In this document: positions 1 through 7,421 of the stretch, piece by piece | Layout: each line of letters starts with the position of its first letter | Numbering within the stretch: the stretch's first letter is position 1 | Source of the DNA: Dehalococcoidia bacterium | GTDB lineage: Bacteria > Chloroflexota > Dehalococcoidia > Dehalococcoidales > RBG-16-60-22 | Assembly: GCA_004375725.1 (NCBI GenBank) | Contig: SOKS01000110.1 | Span: forward strand, 1 to 23,009 | Reading direction: 5' to 3' | Length of the DNA: 23,009 nucleotides | Notes under the pieces: model-generated | Seen by the model: only the letters and a program-made list of their open reading frames with translations | What the model was told of the DNA's origin: nothing | Database searches by the model: none | Translations under genes and position numbers: made by a program

Positions 1-3
1 AAC

Positions 4-32
4 TGGCAAGCGGAGAGTAAATAGGCTATAAT
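4..32 (+). promoter_or_regulatory. Putative promoter upstream of lepB
   Basis: A perfect TATAAT lies at 27-32. Seventeen bases upstream there is only a weak -35 match (TGGCAA, 4-9). Transcription would begin around base 39-40, exactly at an ATG that opens a seven-codon reading frame ending on the lepB start. The box is clear but the -35 is poor, and the upstream gene is outside the window. Confidence 0.4.
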
Positions 33-39
33 TGGACAG

Positions 40-63
40 ATGAGCGGAGCAAGCAGCCAATGA
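40..63 (+). CDS. Possible seven-codon leader ORF (MSGASSQ)
   Basis: ATG at 40 is followed by six sense codons and TGA at 61-63. The TGA overlaps the lepB ATG (60-62) in the classic ATGA arrangement used for translational coupling. The ATG sits 7 nt after a TATAAT, so it could be read from a leaderless transcript, and GGAG at 46-49 inside it could serve as the lepB ribosome binding site. The peptide has no recognisable family. It may be an accident of a short 5' leader, so confidence is low. Confidence 0.25.
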   Translation: MSGASSQ

Positions 64-641
64 GAGCCTTTTTACGTGAGTTTATAATCACCGCCGTACT
101 TGCCCTGGCCGTTTTCCTCCTGTTGCGCTTCACCATTGACACCGTCATTGTTCTCGGCATCAGCATGGAGCCAAGCTTTCACAGCGGCCAGCGTGTCCTG
201 ATAAGCAAGCTCACCTATCGAATGCACGAGCCGGAAAGAGGCGATGTTATCGTTTTCCAGCCAAACAATGGCGACAAGGGGGAATACATCAAGCGCATCA
301 TCGCCAAGCCGGGGGACACGATAGAGGTTAAAAACGGCGCGGTCTATGTGAACGGTACCAGGCTGAAAGAGCCCTATATCAGCAGTGCGCCCAGCTATCA
401 CCTGGACAAGCAAAAGATACCGGCAGATAATTATTTCGTTCTCGGTGACAACCGCAACCGGAGCAATGACTCGCACAACGGTTGGGTGGTCCCACGCCAG
501 AACATCGCCGGCAAAGCCTGGGTATCGATCTGGCCGCCACCGACATGGGGACTGATACCGGAATATTCACTATCAGACCAGCTGGCCCGTTTAATAAATT
601 CATACATGGTTCAGTGTTATATATATAAGTTATATATATAA
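60..641 (+). CDS. lepB: Signal peptidase I
   Basis: Type I signal peptidase, which cleaves signal peptides from exported proteins at the outer face of the cytoplasmic membrane. One N-terminal transmembrane segment (about residues 8-32) precedes the S26 catalytic domain. The nucleophile is Ser35 in GISMEPSF, the general base is Lys78 in YIKRII, and the family box GDNRxxSxDS follows. At 193 aa it is typical of the short Gram-positive/Chloroflexota type with one anchor. The start at 60 has a modest GGAG at 46-49. The last ten or so codons run through a duplicated AT-rich 13-mer, so the C-terminus (NSYMVQCYIYKLYI) is probably not conserved. pyrE follows after 31 nt on the same strand and may be cotranscribed. 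Confidence 0.95.
   Translation: MRAFLREFIITAVLALAVFLLLRFTIDTVIVLGISMEPSFHSGQRVLISKLTYRMHEPERGDVIVFQPNNGDKGEYIKRIIAKPGDTIEVKNGAVYVNGTRLKEPYISSAPSYHLDKQKIPADNYFVLGDNRNRSNDSHNGWVVPRQNIAGKAWVSIWPPPTWGLIPEYSLSDQLARLINSYMVQCYIYKLYI
616..641 (+). repeat. Perfect tandem duplication of a 13-bp AT-rich unit
   Basis: The unit GTTATATATATAA occurs twice with no spacer (616-628 and 629-641). The second copy supplies the lepB stop codon. Removing one copy would shift the frame but still reach a stop within a few codons (aat agg tag), so the duplication changes only the tail of the protein. It looks like a recent slippage or misalignment event. Confidence 0.85.
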
Positions 642-672
642 TAGGTAGTTTGGTACCTGGCTGGAGACATGA

Positions 673-1251
673 GTGGTCGATAAAACCGAAGACATTTTTC
701 AAAAATCCGGGGCACTGCTCAAGGGTCATTTCCTGCTTGCCTCCGGACTTCACTCTCCCGTTTACTGGGAGAAATTCCGCGTCCTGCAATTTCCCAACTA
801 CACCGAGCCGCTCTGCCGGATGATTGCCGACCACTTTCGCCGCCAGAACGTGCAGGTCGTTGCCGGCCCCACCACCGGTGGCATCATCCTCGCCTTTGAG
901 GTCGCCCGGCAGCTCGGCGTCCGCGGTATCTTCGCCGAGAAGGAGGCTGAGGAGAGAAGCTTCCGCAGAGGCTTTACCGTCGATCCCGGAGAGCGGGTGC
1001 TCATCGTTGATGACATTCTGACCACGGGTAGCTCCATCCGCGAGGTTATCGCCGCCGTGAAAAAACTGGACGGCAACATCATCGGCATCGGCGTGCTGGT
1101 CGACCGCTCCGAACAGGCGCCGGACTTTGGCTTTCCTCTCTTTAGCTGCCATCACTCCGCCACCGTTACCTACCGACCGGAAGAGTGTCCGCTTTGTGCC
1201 GCCAAGGTTCCGCTGATAAAGCCGGGCAGCCGCCAGCCAACGGCCAGCTAA
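673..1251 (+). CDS. pyrE: Orotate phosphoribosyltransferase
   Basis: Cytosolic enzyme of de novo pyrimidine synthesis; it joins orotate and PRPP to give orotidine 5'-monophosphate. The protein is 192 aa. The PRPP-binding loop is RVLIVDDILTTGSS in the middle of the chain, and an earlier phosphate-contact segment AGPTTGGIILA matches the type I phosphoribosyltransferase fold. The C-terminal ECPLCAAKVPLIKPGSR segment is a common PyrE tail in this size class. Translation starts at GTG 673, supported by GGAG at 663-666; the ATG at 669 is out of frame and closes after four codons. No other pyrimidine gene is nearby. Confidence 0.95.
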   Translation: MVDKTEDIFQKSGALLKGHFLLASGLHSPVYWEKFRVLQFPNYTEPLCRMIADHFRRQNVQVVAGPTTGGIILAFEVARQLGVRGIFAEKEAEERSFRRGFTVDPGERVLIVDDILTTGSSIREVIAAVKKLDGNIIGIGVLVDRSEQAPDFGFPLFSCHHSATVTYRPEECPLCAAKVPLIKPGSRQPTAS

Positions 1252-1297
1252 TCGACTTGAAATATCACCAGAACAAGTGCCCTCATCTCCTTCAGCA

Positions 1298-1326
1298 CTG
1301 ACAGTAACCGGTCTGATACCTATAAT
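1298..1326 (+). promoter_or_regulatory. Sigma-70-type promoter for the nuclease-like gene
   Basis: CTGACA (1298-1303) and TATAAT (1321-1326) are separated by exactly 17 bp, giving 11 of 12 consensus bases. Transcription would begin near 1333, at the ribosome binding site itself (GGGGAGG, 1331-1337), leaving a leader of only about 11 nt before ATG 1344. This suggests the gene is expressed independently of lepB-pyrE. Confidence 0.7.
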
Positions 1327-1343
1327 ATCTGGGGAGGTTCACC

Positions 1344-1811
1344 ATGGAGGTTATTGCCCTTACTATTATCATCATAGCCGTCGCCGCGATTCTGGGTATT
1401 CTGCTTGTTTACTATACCACCCGATATAGATATGAGAATAAATTCCGGACGTGGCAGCAGGAGGTCTGGCAGAAGTGGGGAGAAGAAAAAGAGAAGGCCG
1501 TCCGCGATGCCGTGGCACAGAGTCGGGCGGTGCTGGGGGGCAAGTTCACCGAGCAGATGGCGCCCTACCTGCCCGAGTTCAAATACGACCCCACCGAGGC
1601 CCGTTTCATCGGCAGCCCGGTCGACCTCATCGTCTTCCCGGGCCTTTCCCGGGGCGAACCGGAGGAAATCGTCATCATGGAGATAAAGTCCGGTCGGTCG
1701 GCCCAACTCTCCCCTCAGGAGCGGAAAATCCGTCAGCTTATCGAGGACGGAATGGTGCGCTGGGAGCTACTACAGAGGCCTTCAGAGGCAGAAAGGCAGC
1801 CCGGTACTTAA
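1344..1811 (+). CDS. Membrane-anchored Holliday-junction-resolvase-like nuclease
   Basis: A 155-aa protein with one N-terminal transmembrane helix (about residues 4-24), a charged helical linker (residues 30-75), then a short PD-(D/E)XK-like core: Asp94 in GSPVDLIVF, and Glu113 and Lys115 in IVIMEIKSG, followed by a helix with SPQERKIRQL. This matches the family described as endonucleases related to archaeal Holliday junction resolvase (Endonuc_Holl). Nuclease activity is inferred from these residues; the substrate is unknown. The anchor would place the nuclease domain on the cytoplasmic face if the positive-inside rule holds (RYRYENKFR follows the helix). A strong GGGGAGG lies 6 nt upstream of the start. 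The gene ends inside the convergent mutL with a 4-bp overlap. Confidence 0.75.
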   Translation: MEVIALTIIIIAVAAILGILLVYYTTRYRYENKFRTWQQEVWQKWGEEKEKAVRDAVAQSRAVLGGKFTEQMAPYLPEFKYDPTEARFIGSPVDLIVFPGLSRGEPEEIVIMEIKSGRSAQLSPQERKIRQLIEDGMVRWELLQRPSEAERQPGT

Positions 1812-3511
1812 CCCCTCCCGAACTCCCGTCGCAACTGACTGTTGCTGAGGTGAATCAACGTTGGTCGGCCATGGGGGCAGGTGTGGGGCACCACAGTTTT
1901 TTCCAGCTGCCGCACCAGCTCCCGCATCTCGTCGTCGCTCAATAACTGCCCCGCCCTCACCGCGCCGCTGTGACAGGCGATGGAAATGGCCATCCTCTCT
2001 CCCCAGTCGCTAATCGCCTCTCCCGAATCAAGCAGTTCCCGCAGCGCCCCGGGCCAGTCGCCACCACTCAACGCCTGTGGCACCGACCGGACGAGGTAGG
2101 TGCGGTCGCCAAACAGCTCCAGAGAGAAGCCGGATTCGCCCAGCTCCCGCTGGTGCGACTTCAGAATCGCTTCCTGTCGCGGCGTGACCTCGAAGGGCAC
2201 CGGTTCGAGCAGGCCCTGCACTTCGATCTCTCCCCTTGAGCGCTGTTCCCTGACCCGCTCGAAGACAATGCGCTCGTGCGCGGCATGCTGGTCGATCAGG
2301 TACAGCCCGTCGGGCCCCTCGGCGACAACGTAGCTGCTCATCAGCTGCCCCAGCACCCGCAGCACGGGCAGCGCGACCGTCAGTGGCCGGGCAGCTTCAA
2401 AGGACTGGCTTATACCGCTCTGGCCAATCCCACCGCTCGACCAGTCGATTTCCGCCTGCCGTGAAGGGGCGCCATAGGCAGCGACCACTTCCTCAATTCG
2501 CGGCACCGGCGTCTGGGCTATCAGCGTCTGCCGCACCGCTTTCTGTACGGCAGCAAACACCTGACGCTCGTGCTGGAACTTCACCTCGCTCTTGGTGGGA
2601 TGAATGTTGACATCGACCTCTGACGGCGGCAGCGAAATAGTAATCACGGCCACCGGGTGTTTTCCCTGAGGTAACAGCCCGTGATACGCCTCCTCCACCC
2701 CCCAGGCAAGGAGTCGACTGTTCACCCAGCGTCGATTGATGAAAAAGCTGAGGTAGCCGCGACCGGAGCGACTTATCGACGGCGCACCGACCATCCCCGT
2801 CACCTTAACCTGAGCCTCACCACTCCCCCACTCGTTCTCTGGCACCTCCAGCATGTGTCGGGCAATTTCGGCCCCATATACTTCGACGATGCTGTCGATG
2901 ATTCGGCCTTTCCCCGCCGTGCCCAGCGCTTTTCTGCCTTCGAGGAAAAGGGCAAAGCTGACCTCGGGATAAGCGAGGGCATACTGGCTGACCACATTGG
3001 CAATGTGGCTGTTCTCGGTCGGCACCGACTTGAGGAATTTTCGCCGCGCCGGTATGGAGCGGAACAGGTCTCTCACGGTTACCGTCGTCCCCTGGGGTCG
3101 GGCCTGGCTCTTGCGCACAGACACCTGCCCCTCCTGTACGCTGATGTAGGTGCCTGTGGCCTCGCCCGCAGCCCCGGTCAGGATGTCCACCTGCGCCACC
3201 GCGGCGATGCTGGGCAGGGCTTCTCCTCGAAAGCCAAGGGTGGCAATTGACTGCAGGTCGCTAAGTTCGCCTATTTTGCTCGTGGCGTAGCGCTCAAACG
3301 CCAGTGCCACCTCAGCCGACGGTATGCCGGTACCGTTGTCCATGATGCGGATAAGGCTGTTGCCGCCTCCCCTCACCTCGACGGCAATCTGGGTCGCCCC
3401 GGCATCGAGCGCGTTCTCCACCAGCTCCTTCACCACCGAGGCCGGCCGCTCCACCACCTCACCGGCGGCAATCTGGGCAACGAGTTTTTTGTCTAAAATC
3501 CTTATGGGCAT
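1808..3511 (-). CDS. mutL: DNA mismatch repair protein MutL (endonuclease type)
   Basis: Couples mismatch recognition to strand removal. The N-terminal GHKL ATPase is clear: VENALDAGAT, DNGTGIP and the lid segment TLGFRGEALPSI, then the ribosomal-S5-like domain with NRRWVNS and NIHPTKSEVKF. The C-terminal dimerisation domain carries the nicking-endonuclease motif DQHAAHERIVFE at residues 407-418, with Cys513 (ACHSGAVRAG) and CPHGRP near residue 545 as further metal-site motifs. It should therefore be a self-nicking MutL of the MutH-independent kind. At 567 aa its linker is short. The ACH motif seems one residue longer than the usual spacing. There is no ribosome binding site before the ATG, and a promoter sits directly upstream, so the mRNA may be leaderless. 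No mutS is in the window. Confidence 0.96.
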   Translation of the reverse strand: MPIRILDKKLVAQIAAGEVVERPASVVKELVENALDAGATQIAVEVRGGGNSLIRIMDNGTGIPSAEVALAFERYATSKIGELSDLQSIATLGFRGEALPSIAAVAQVDILTGAAGEATGTYISVQEGQVSVRKSQARPQGTTVTVRDLFRSIPARRKFLKSVPTENSHIANVVSQYALAYPEVSFALFLEGRKALGTAGKGRIIDSIVEVYGAEIARHMLEVPENEWGSGEAQVKVTGMVGAPSISRSGRGYLSFFINRRWVNSRLLAWGVEEAYHGLLPQGKHPVAVITISLPPSEVDVNIHPTKSEVKFQHERQVFAAVQKAVRQTLIAQTPVPRIEEVVAAYGAPSRQAEIDWSSGGIGQSGISQSFEAARPLTVALPVLRVLGQLMSSYVVAEGPDGLYLIDQHAAHERIVFERVREQRSRGEIEVQGLLEPVPFEVTPRQEAILKSHQRELGESGFSLELFGDRTYLVRSVPQALSGGDWPGALRELLDSGEAISDWGERMAISIACHSGAVRAGQLLSDDEMRELVRQLEKTVVPHTCPHGRPTLIHLSNSQLRREFGRG

Positions 3512-3520
3512 GTTACCATT

Positions 3521-3549
3521 ACTTTACACGGTATCGTGTATAATGTCAA
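3521..3549 (-). promoter_or_regulatory. mutL promoter
   Basis: Reading the minus strand, a perfect TTGACA (3549-3544) is followed after 17 bp by TAAAGT (3526-3521; 4 of 6 matches to TATAAT). The -10 ends only 9 nt before the mutL ATG, so the transcript would begin about 2-4 nt before the start codon or at it. No Shine-Dalgarno sequence is present, in keeping with leaderless translation. Confidence 0.55.
3525..3540. promoter_or_regulatory. Operator-like inverted repeat in the mutL promoter
   Basis: TACACG and CGTGTA form perfect 6-bp arms around GTAT. The dyad lies almost entirely in the spacer between the mutL -35 and -10 and touches the first bases of the -10. A protein bound here would block RNA polymerase. 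The repressor is unknown; a chance dyad cannot be excluded. Confidence 0.4.
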
Positions 3550-3563
3550 TAGATTTTAAATAA

Positions 3564-5747
3564 TTATTCCGCTTTCTCCAGCTTGGCAAAGCTCAAGAGC
3601 AGCTTTTTTACCCCCGCCCCGTCGAAGGCCACCACCACCTCAACGTCGTCCTTCACCCGCTTGTAGCCCACTATCATCCCCTGGCCGAACTGCGGGTGAG
3701 TGACATGGTCGCCAGGGCTCAGTTCCGGTAAATCCAGTCGCGGCGCTGCTATCCGGTTCCAGGAGTACATGGCCGTGGCCAGCTCGCTGTCCTCGCCCCG
3801 CCACTGCTCACCACCCGATATCAGGTGCGGCGGGATGTCCTTCAAAAAGCGCGATGGCTGGTTGATATTGCTGCTGCCCATGAAGGCGCGACGGAAAGCG
3901 CGCACCAGATAGACCCGTTTTTTGGCCCGCGTGATGCCAACGTAGCAGAGTCGACGCTCCTCCTCCATCTGGTCGGCGTCATCGAACGACCTTATATGGG
4001 GCAGGATGCCGTCCTCCATGCCGACGATGAACACCACCGGAAATTCCAGTCCCTTCGCCTGGTGCAGGGTAATCAGGGTGGTGGCATCAATTCGCCCGTC
4101 AAGGCTGTCGACGTCTGACACCAGCGTCACTCCTTCCAGAAAGCTGGAGAGACCCTCAAGAGACGGTAAATCCCGATACTGCTGGGCCACGGTGCGCAGT
4201 TCCAGGATATTCTCCCAGCGCTCCTCCCCGTCGGTCATATTCTGGACATATTCCCGGTAGCCCGAACGCTCTACGATATGGTCAAACAGCTCGACCAGAT
4301 TCACCTCCCTGCTTTTGGCGATGAAATCCGCCATCATGGTAACGAAGCCAGTCAGTGCCCGTTCGGTACGGGTATTGAACATCGGCCTGTGCTCCGTGGT
4401 CTCTCCTTTCTGCTCCGTAAGCTGCTGCAATGCCCGGTATTCGGCAATGCCCCTCACCCTTGCCCGCTGGGAGAGCTCAGCGACTGTCCGCTGCCCGATG
4501 CCGCGTGGGGGCACATTGATGATACGTAAAAGGCTGACGCTGTCGCTTGGGTTCAGGATGAGCCGCAGGTAGGCAATTATATCCTTGACCTCCCGTCGTT
4601 CATAGAAGCGCGTGCCGGCCACCAGCTTGTAGGGCACGCCGTAGCGGACAAACGCCTCCTCAAGGACGCGCGACTGGGCATTGGTACGGTACATCACGGC
4701 GCAGTCGCCCCGACTGAATTCTCCCCGGCCGACCAGCTTCTCGATTTCATTGACGACAAATTGCGCTTCTTCCTGCTCGGTATAGGTCTCCACAATTTCG
4801 GGCAGCAATCCCGTCTCGTTTTCCGTCCACAGCCCTTTGGGCTTACGCTGCTGGTTGGCCGAGATAACATAGCTGGCGGTCTCCAGAATCAGCTTGGTGG
4901 AGCGGTAATTCTGCTCCAGCAGGATTATCTTCGCTTCGGGATAATCTTTTTCAAAATTAAGTATGTTTCTCAGGTCGGCAGCTCGCCAGGAGTAAATCGA
5001 CTGGTCAGGGTCGCCAACGACACAGAGGTTGCGATACTTCCCGGCGAGCTGCTTCATCAGCTCGTACTGGACCAGATTGGTATCCTGAAACTCGTCCACC
5101 TGAAGGTGCAGGTACCGCGACTGATAGCGTGCCAAAACAGGCTCATGCTCCCGGAAAAGGTGCACCGCCTTGAGCAGAAGGTCATCGAAGTCGAGCGCGT
5201 TGCTTTCGGTGAGGAACTGCTGGTAGCGCTCGTAGACGCGCTGGACGATTTCCTCGAAATAGCTGTGGCGGTGCTTCAGGTACTCCTCCGGCGTCCAGAG
5301 TCGACTCTTCGCCGCGCTTATCGCCGAGAGAATCGACCGCGGGTTATACTGTTTAGGGTCAAGTTCAAGCGCCTGAAGGCTGCGTTTAACCAGGGTCATC
5401 TGGTCCTCGGCGTCGTAGATGACGAAGCCGGGATTGACGCCAATGGCCTTGCCATCACGGCGCAGGATACGGGCGCAGATGGCGTGAAAGGTACCAATGG
5501 TCAGCTCGTCAACGGCGCTGCGGGCCAGCTTCCGCAATCGCTCTTCCATCTCCCGGGCCGCCTTGTTGGTAAAGGTGACCGCCATGATGCGACGCGGGCT
5601 GATGCCACAGACTTTAATGAGATAGGCAATGCGGTGGATGATTACTCTTGTTTTACCGCTACCTGGCCCGGCCAGAATCAGCACCGGCCCACTGATAGCC
5701 TCAACAGCTTCTCGCTGCGCAGGGTTGAGTTCGGACAGAATGTCCAT
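3564..5747 (-). CDS. pcrA: ATP-dependent DNA helicase PcrA/UvrD
   Basis: Superfamily 1A 3'-5' helicase for excision repair, mismatch repair and clearing of stalled replication or transcription complexes. All motifs are visible in order: GPGSGKT (Walker A), TFTNKAAREM (Ia), VDEFQDTN (II), GDPDQSIYSWRAA (III), EQNYRST (IV), TLHQAKGLEFPVVF (V) and YVGITRAKKRVYL (VI). A Tudor-like C-terminal domain (GDHVTHPQFGQGMIVGYKR), which in PcrA/UvrD contacts RNA polymerase, closes the chain. I place the start at 5747 (MDILSELNPAQREAV), the usual PcrA N-terminus, giving 727 aa. An in-frame ATG at 5798 would add 17 residues but lies upstream of the TATAAT. mutL follows 52 bp downstream, a functional partner in mismatch repair. 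Confidence 0.95.
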   Translation of the reverse strand: MDILSELNPAQREAVEAISGPVLILAGPGSGKTRVIIHRIAYLIKVCGISPRRIMAVTFTNKAAREMEERLRKLARSAVDELTIGTFHAICARILRRDGKAIGVNPGFVIYDAEDQMTLVKRSLQALELDPKQYNPRSILSAISAAKSRLWTPEEYLKHRHSYFEEIVQRVYERYQQFLTESNALDFDDLLLKAVHLFREHEPVLARYQSRYLHLQVDEFQDTNLVQYELMKQLAGKYRNLCVVGDPDQSIYSWRAADLRNILNFEKDYPEAKIILLEQNYRSTKLILETASYVISANQQRKPKGLWTENETGLLPEIVETYTEQEEAQFVVNEIEKLVGRGEFSRGDCAVMYRTNAQSRVLEEAFVRYGVPYKLVAGTRFYERREVKDIIAYLRLILNPSDSVSLLRIINVPPRGIGQRTVAELSQRARVRGIAEYRALQQLTEQKGETTEHRPMFNTRTERALTGFVTMMADFIAKSREVNLVELFDHIVERSGYREYVQNMTDGEERWENILELRTVAQQYRDLPSLEGLSSFLEGVTLVSDVDSLDGRIDATTLITLHQAKGLEFPVVFIVGMEDGILPHIRSFDDADQMEEERRLCYVGITRAKKRVYLVRAFRRAFMGSSNINQPSRFLKDIPPHLISGGEQWRGEDSELATAMYSWNRIAAPRLDLPELSPGDHVTHPQFGQGMIVGYKRVKDDVEVVVAFDGAGVKKLLLSFAKLEKAE

Positions 5748-5753
5748 TATTCT

Positions 5754-5759
5754 ATTATA
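5754..5759 (-). promoter_or_regulatory. -10 element of pcrA, leaderless arrangement
   Basis: A perfect TATAAT on the minus strand ends 6 nt before the ATG at 5747. Transcription about 7 nt after the -10 would begin at the A of the start codon. There is no Shine-Dalgarno motif in the intervening bases. The -35 region is weak (GTAAAA or TGTAAA about 17-18 bp upstream). This box also argues against the longer start at 5798. Confidence 0.5.
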
Positions 5760-5840
5760 ACATTTCAGCTCGGCGCTTTTACACGTCGGGAGTGCCATTC
5801 CACAAGGCGCCCTGGCTCCAGCGTGCTGAATAGAGCTACC

Positions 5841-5869
5841 TTGATTTTACCTCGGTCATTCGATATACT
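5841..5869 (+). promoter_or_regulatory. Promoter of the SIMPL-domain gene
   Basis: TTGATT (5841-5846) and TATACT (5864-5869) are separated by 17 bp. The start of transcription would be near 5876, giving a leader of about 31 nt with AAGG at 5895-5898 as the ribosome binding site for ATG 5907. The pcrA promoter fires the opposite way from the same intergenic space. Confidence 0.6.
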
Positions 5870-5906
5870 TTTTATTAGGCGAATACGAATTACAAGGTAA
5901 TAAACA

Positions 5907-6680
5907 ATGAACTGGAAATCCCTGATTGTTCTTTCTGTGGTGCTTTTGACCATTGCTTTCGGCGCGACGGGTTGTGAATCATTCTCCCCGCCTTCTTCGG
6001 CATCCGGCACCAGCTCACTGGTGAGCGGTATATTCAACCAGCAGAATACTGGCATCTGGGTCACCGGCGAGGGAAAAGTCGGCGTTGTTCCCGATGTTGC
6101 CATCCTCAGCCTTGGCGTGGAAGCCCAGGCGGACAGCGTCGCTGAAGCGCAGCGCCAGGCCGCCACAGCTATGACCGCGGTGGTGGCGGAGCTCGACCGG
6201 TTTGGCGTCGCGGAAAAGGACATCAAGACACAGCAGTTCAGCATCTACCCGGTAAGGAGATGGTCGGAAAAGGATGGCCGCGAAATCCTTATCGGCTATC
6301 GAGTGACCAATACGGTAACCACCAAGGTGAGGAAGATTGAGGATACCGGCGCCATTATCGACGCTGCGGCCAGCGCTGGCGGTGACTACATCAGGATCAA
6401 TAACATAAGTTTCACCGTGGATGACCCCTCTGCATACTATGAAGAGGCCCGGGAATTGGCTATGGCTGATGCCAAAACCAAAGCTAAACAGCTGGCTGAT
6501 TCGGGAGATATTAAGCTGGGTAAGCCCACGTATATCAGCGAGAGCAGAGCTTCTGTGCCGGTGGTGCGCGAGTTCTATGGTGAAGCCGCGATGCCGGCAA
6601 TGGCGGCACCCCCCACCCCCATCAGCCCAGGAGAAACGGAAATCAGACTGTCCGTACAGGTGGTCTATAGCATAAAGTAG
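5907..6680 (+). CDS. SIMPL (DUF541) domain lipoprotein
   Basis: A 257-aa exported protein. The N-terminal hydrophobic signal (residues 4-20) ends in FGATGC, a plausible lipobox with Cys23 as the lipidated residue. From about residue 46 the SIMPL/DUF541 domain is recognisable: VTGEGKVGVVPDVAILSLGV, the repeated-alanine helix EAQRQAATAMTAVV, GYRVTNTVTTKVRKIEDTG and the C-terminal ARELAMADAKTKAKQLA helix. A proline-rich stretch (PPTPISPGE) precedes the last strand. The bacterial homologues BP26/YggE are periplasmic and linked to oxidative stress and channel-like assembly, but the biochemical role is not settled. The gene stands alone with its own promoter between pcrA and ribE. Confidence 0.85.
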   Translation: MNWKSLIVLSVVLLTIAFGATGCESFSPPSSASGTSSLVSGIFNQQNTGIWVTGEGKVGVVPDVAILSLGVEAQADSVAEAQRQAATAMTAVVAELDRFGVAEKDIKTQQFSIYPVRRWSEKDGREILIGYRVTNTVTTKVRKIEDTGAIIDAAASAGGDYIRINNISFTVDDPSAYYEEARELAMADAKTKAKQLADSGDIKLGKPTYISESRASVPVVREFYGEAAMPAMAAPPTPISPGETEIRLSVQVVYSIK

Positions 6681-6712
6681 GACGCGATGCTGCGTTCAAA
6701 ATCAGGCGGCTA

Positions 6713-6742
6713 TTGCATTTCCAGTCGCCAAAATGCTACAAT
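6713..6742 (+). promoter_or_regulatory. Possible promoter of the rib operon
   Basis: TTGCAT (6713-6718) and TACAAT (6737-6742) are 18 bp apart; together they fit consensus moderately. The leader would be only about 25-28 nt before ribE ATG 6775, too short for an FMN riboswitch. The 94 bp between the SIMPL gene and ribE hold nothing else that I can recognise. Confidence 0.35.
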
Positions 6743-6774
6743 AACGCTAATCCAGATTTTATGTTAAGAGTGTC

Positions 6775-7404
6775 ATGTTCACCGGGATAGTAGAAGAGAT
6801 AGGCAAAGTATCCTCGGCATCAACCGCCAGGCTGGTCATTTCTGCCCGGCAGGTCGTCGATGGAATTAAACCGGGCGACAGCATTGCCATCAACGGCGCC
6901 TGCCTGACGGTCACCGATTTCGACCGCGCTTCGTTCTCCGTCGATGTCATGCCGGAGACGTTGCAGCGCACCAACCTCGGACAGCTCACCGCCGGAGACG
7001 GTGTCAATCTGGAGCGACCGACGACGCTGGGCGGCCAACTGGGCGGGCACCTGGTTCAGGGCCATATTGATGATATTGGCCGCATTATTTCCATGGAACG
7101 GGAAGGTGAAGCACTTCTCTTCCGTTTTGAAGCCCCACCTGAGGTCATGCGCTACACCGCGCCAAAGGGATTTATCGCCGTTGACGGCATAAGCCTGACC
7201 ATAACGGAGAAGGACAACAGCTCATTCCAGGTCTCCGTGGTTGAATACACGCGCCGGAATACCACGCTGGGCAGCCGAAAAGTGGGCGACGTGGTAAATC
7301 TTGAAGTGGATATCATCGCCAAGTACGTGGCGCAGTTTACGCAGCCGCAGGCCGGTGGACTGACCGTGGAATTTCTGATTGAGCACGGCTTCACCATCGG
7401 ATGA
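6775..7404 (+). CDS. ribE: Riboflavin synthase, alpha chain
   Basis: Converts two molecules of 6,7-dimethyl-8-ribityllumazine into riboflavin plus the pyrimidinedione that RibH reuses. At 209 aa it has the expected two tandem lumazine-binding barrels. The first begins MFTGIVEEIG and includes NGACLTV; the second starts near GHLVQGHIDDIGRI and includes VDGISLT and EYTRRNTTLG. The invariant N-terminal MFTG fixes the start, although the ribosome binding site is weak (AAGAG). It is the first of three closely packed riboflavin genes. Confidence 0.96.
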   Translation: MFTGIVEEIGKVSSASTARLVISARQVVDGIKPGDSIAINGACLTVTDFDRASFSVDVMPETLQRTNLGQLTAGDGVNLERPTTLGGQLGGHLVQGHIDDIGRIISMEREGEALLFRFEAPPEVMRYTAPKGFIAVDGISLTITEKDNSSFQVSVVEYTRRNTTLGSRKVGDVVNLEVDIIAKYVAQFTQPQAGGLTVEFLIEHGFTIG

Positions 7405-7421
7405 GAGGCAATGGAGCAGAG

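Noticed and set aside
379..1155. 258-aa minus-strand open frame opposite lepB/pyrE
   Set aside because: It spans two real genes and the AT-rich repeat, and has no recognisable domain or start signal.
4761..5900. 379-aa plus-strand open frame opposite pcrA
   Set aside because: It is a mirror of the highly conserved pcrA coding frame with no family motifs; similar long shadows lie opposite proS (21024-22370) and pheS (16220-17095).
6681..6774. FMN riboswitch before ribE
   Set aside because: The 94-bp gap is too short and shows none of the conserved aptamer blocks.
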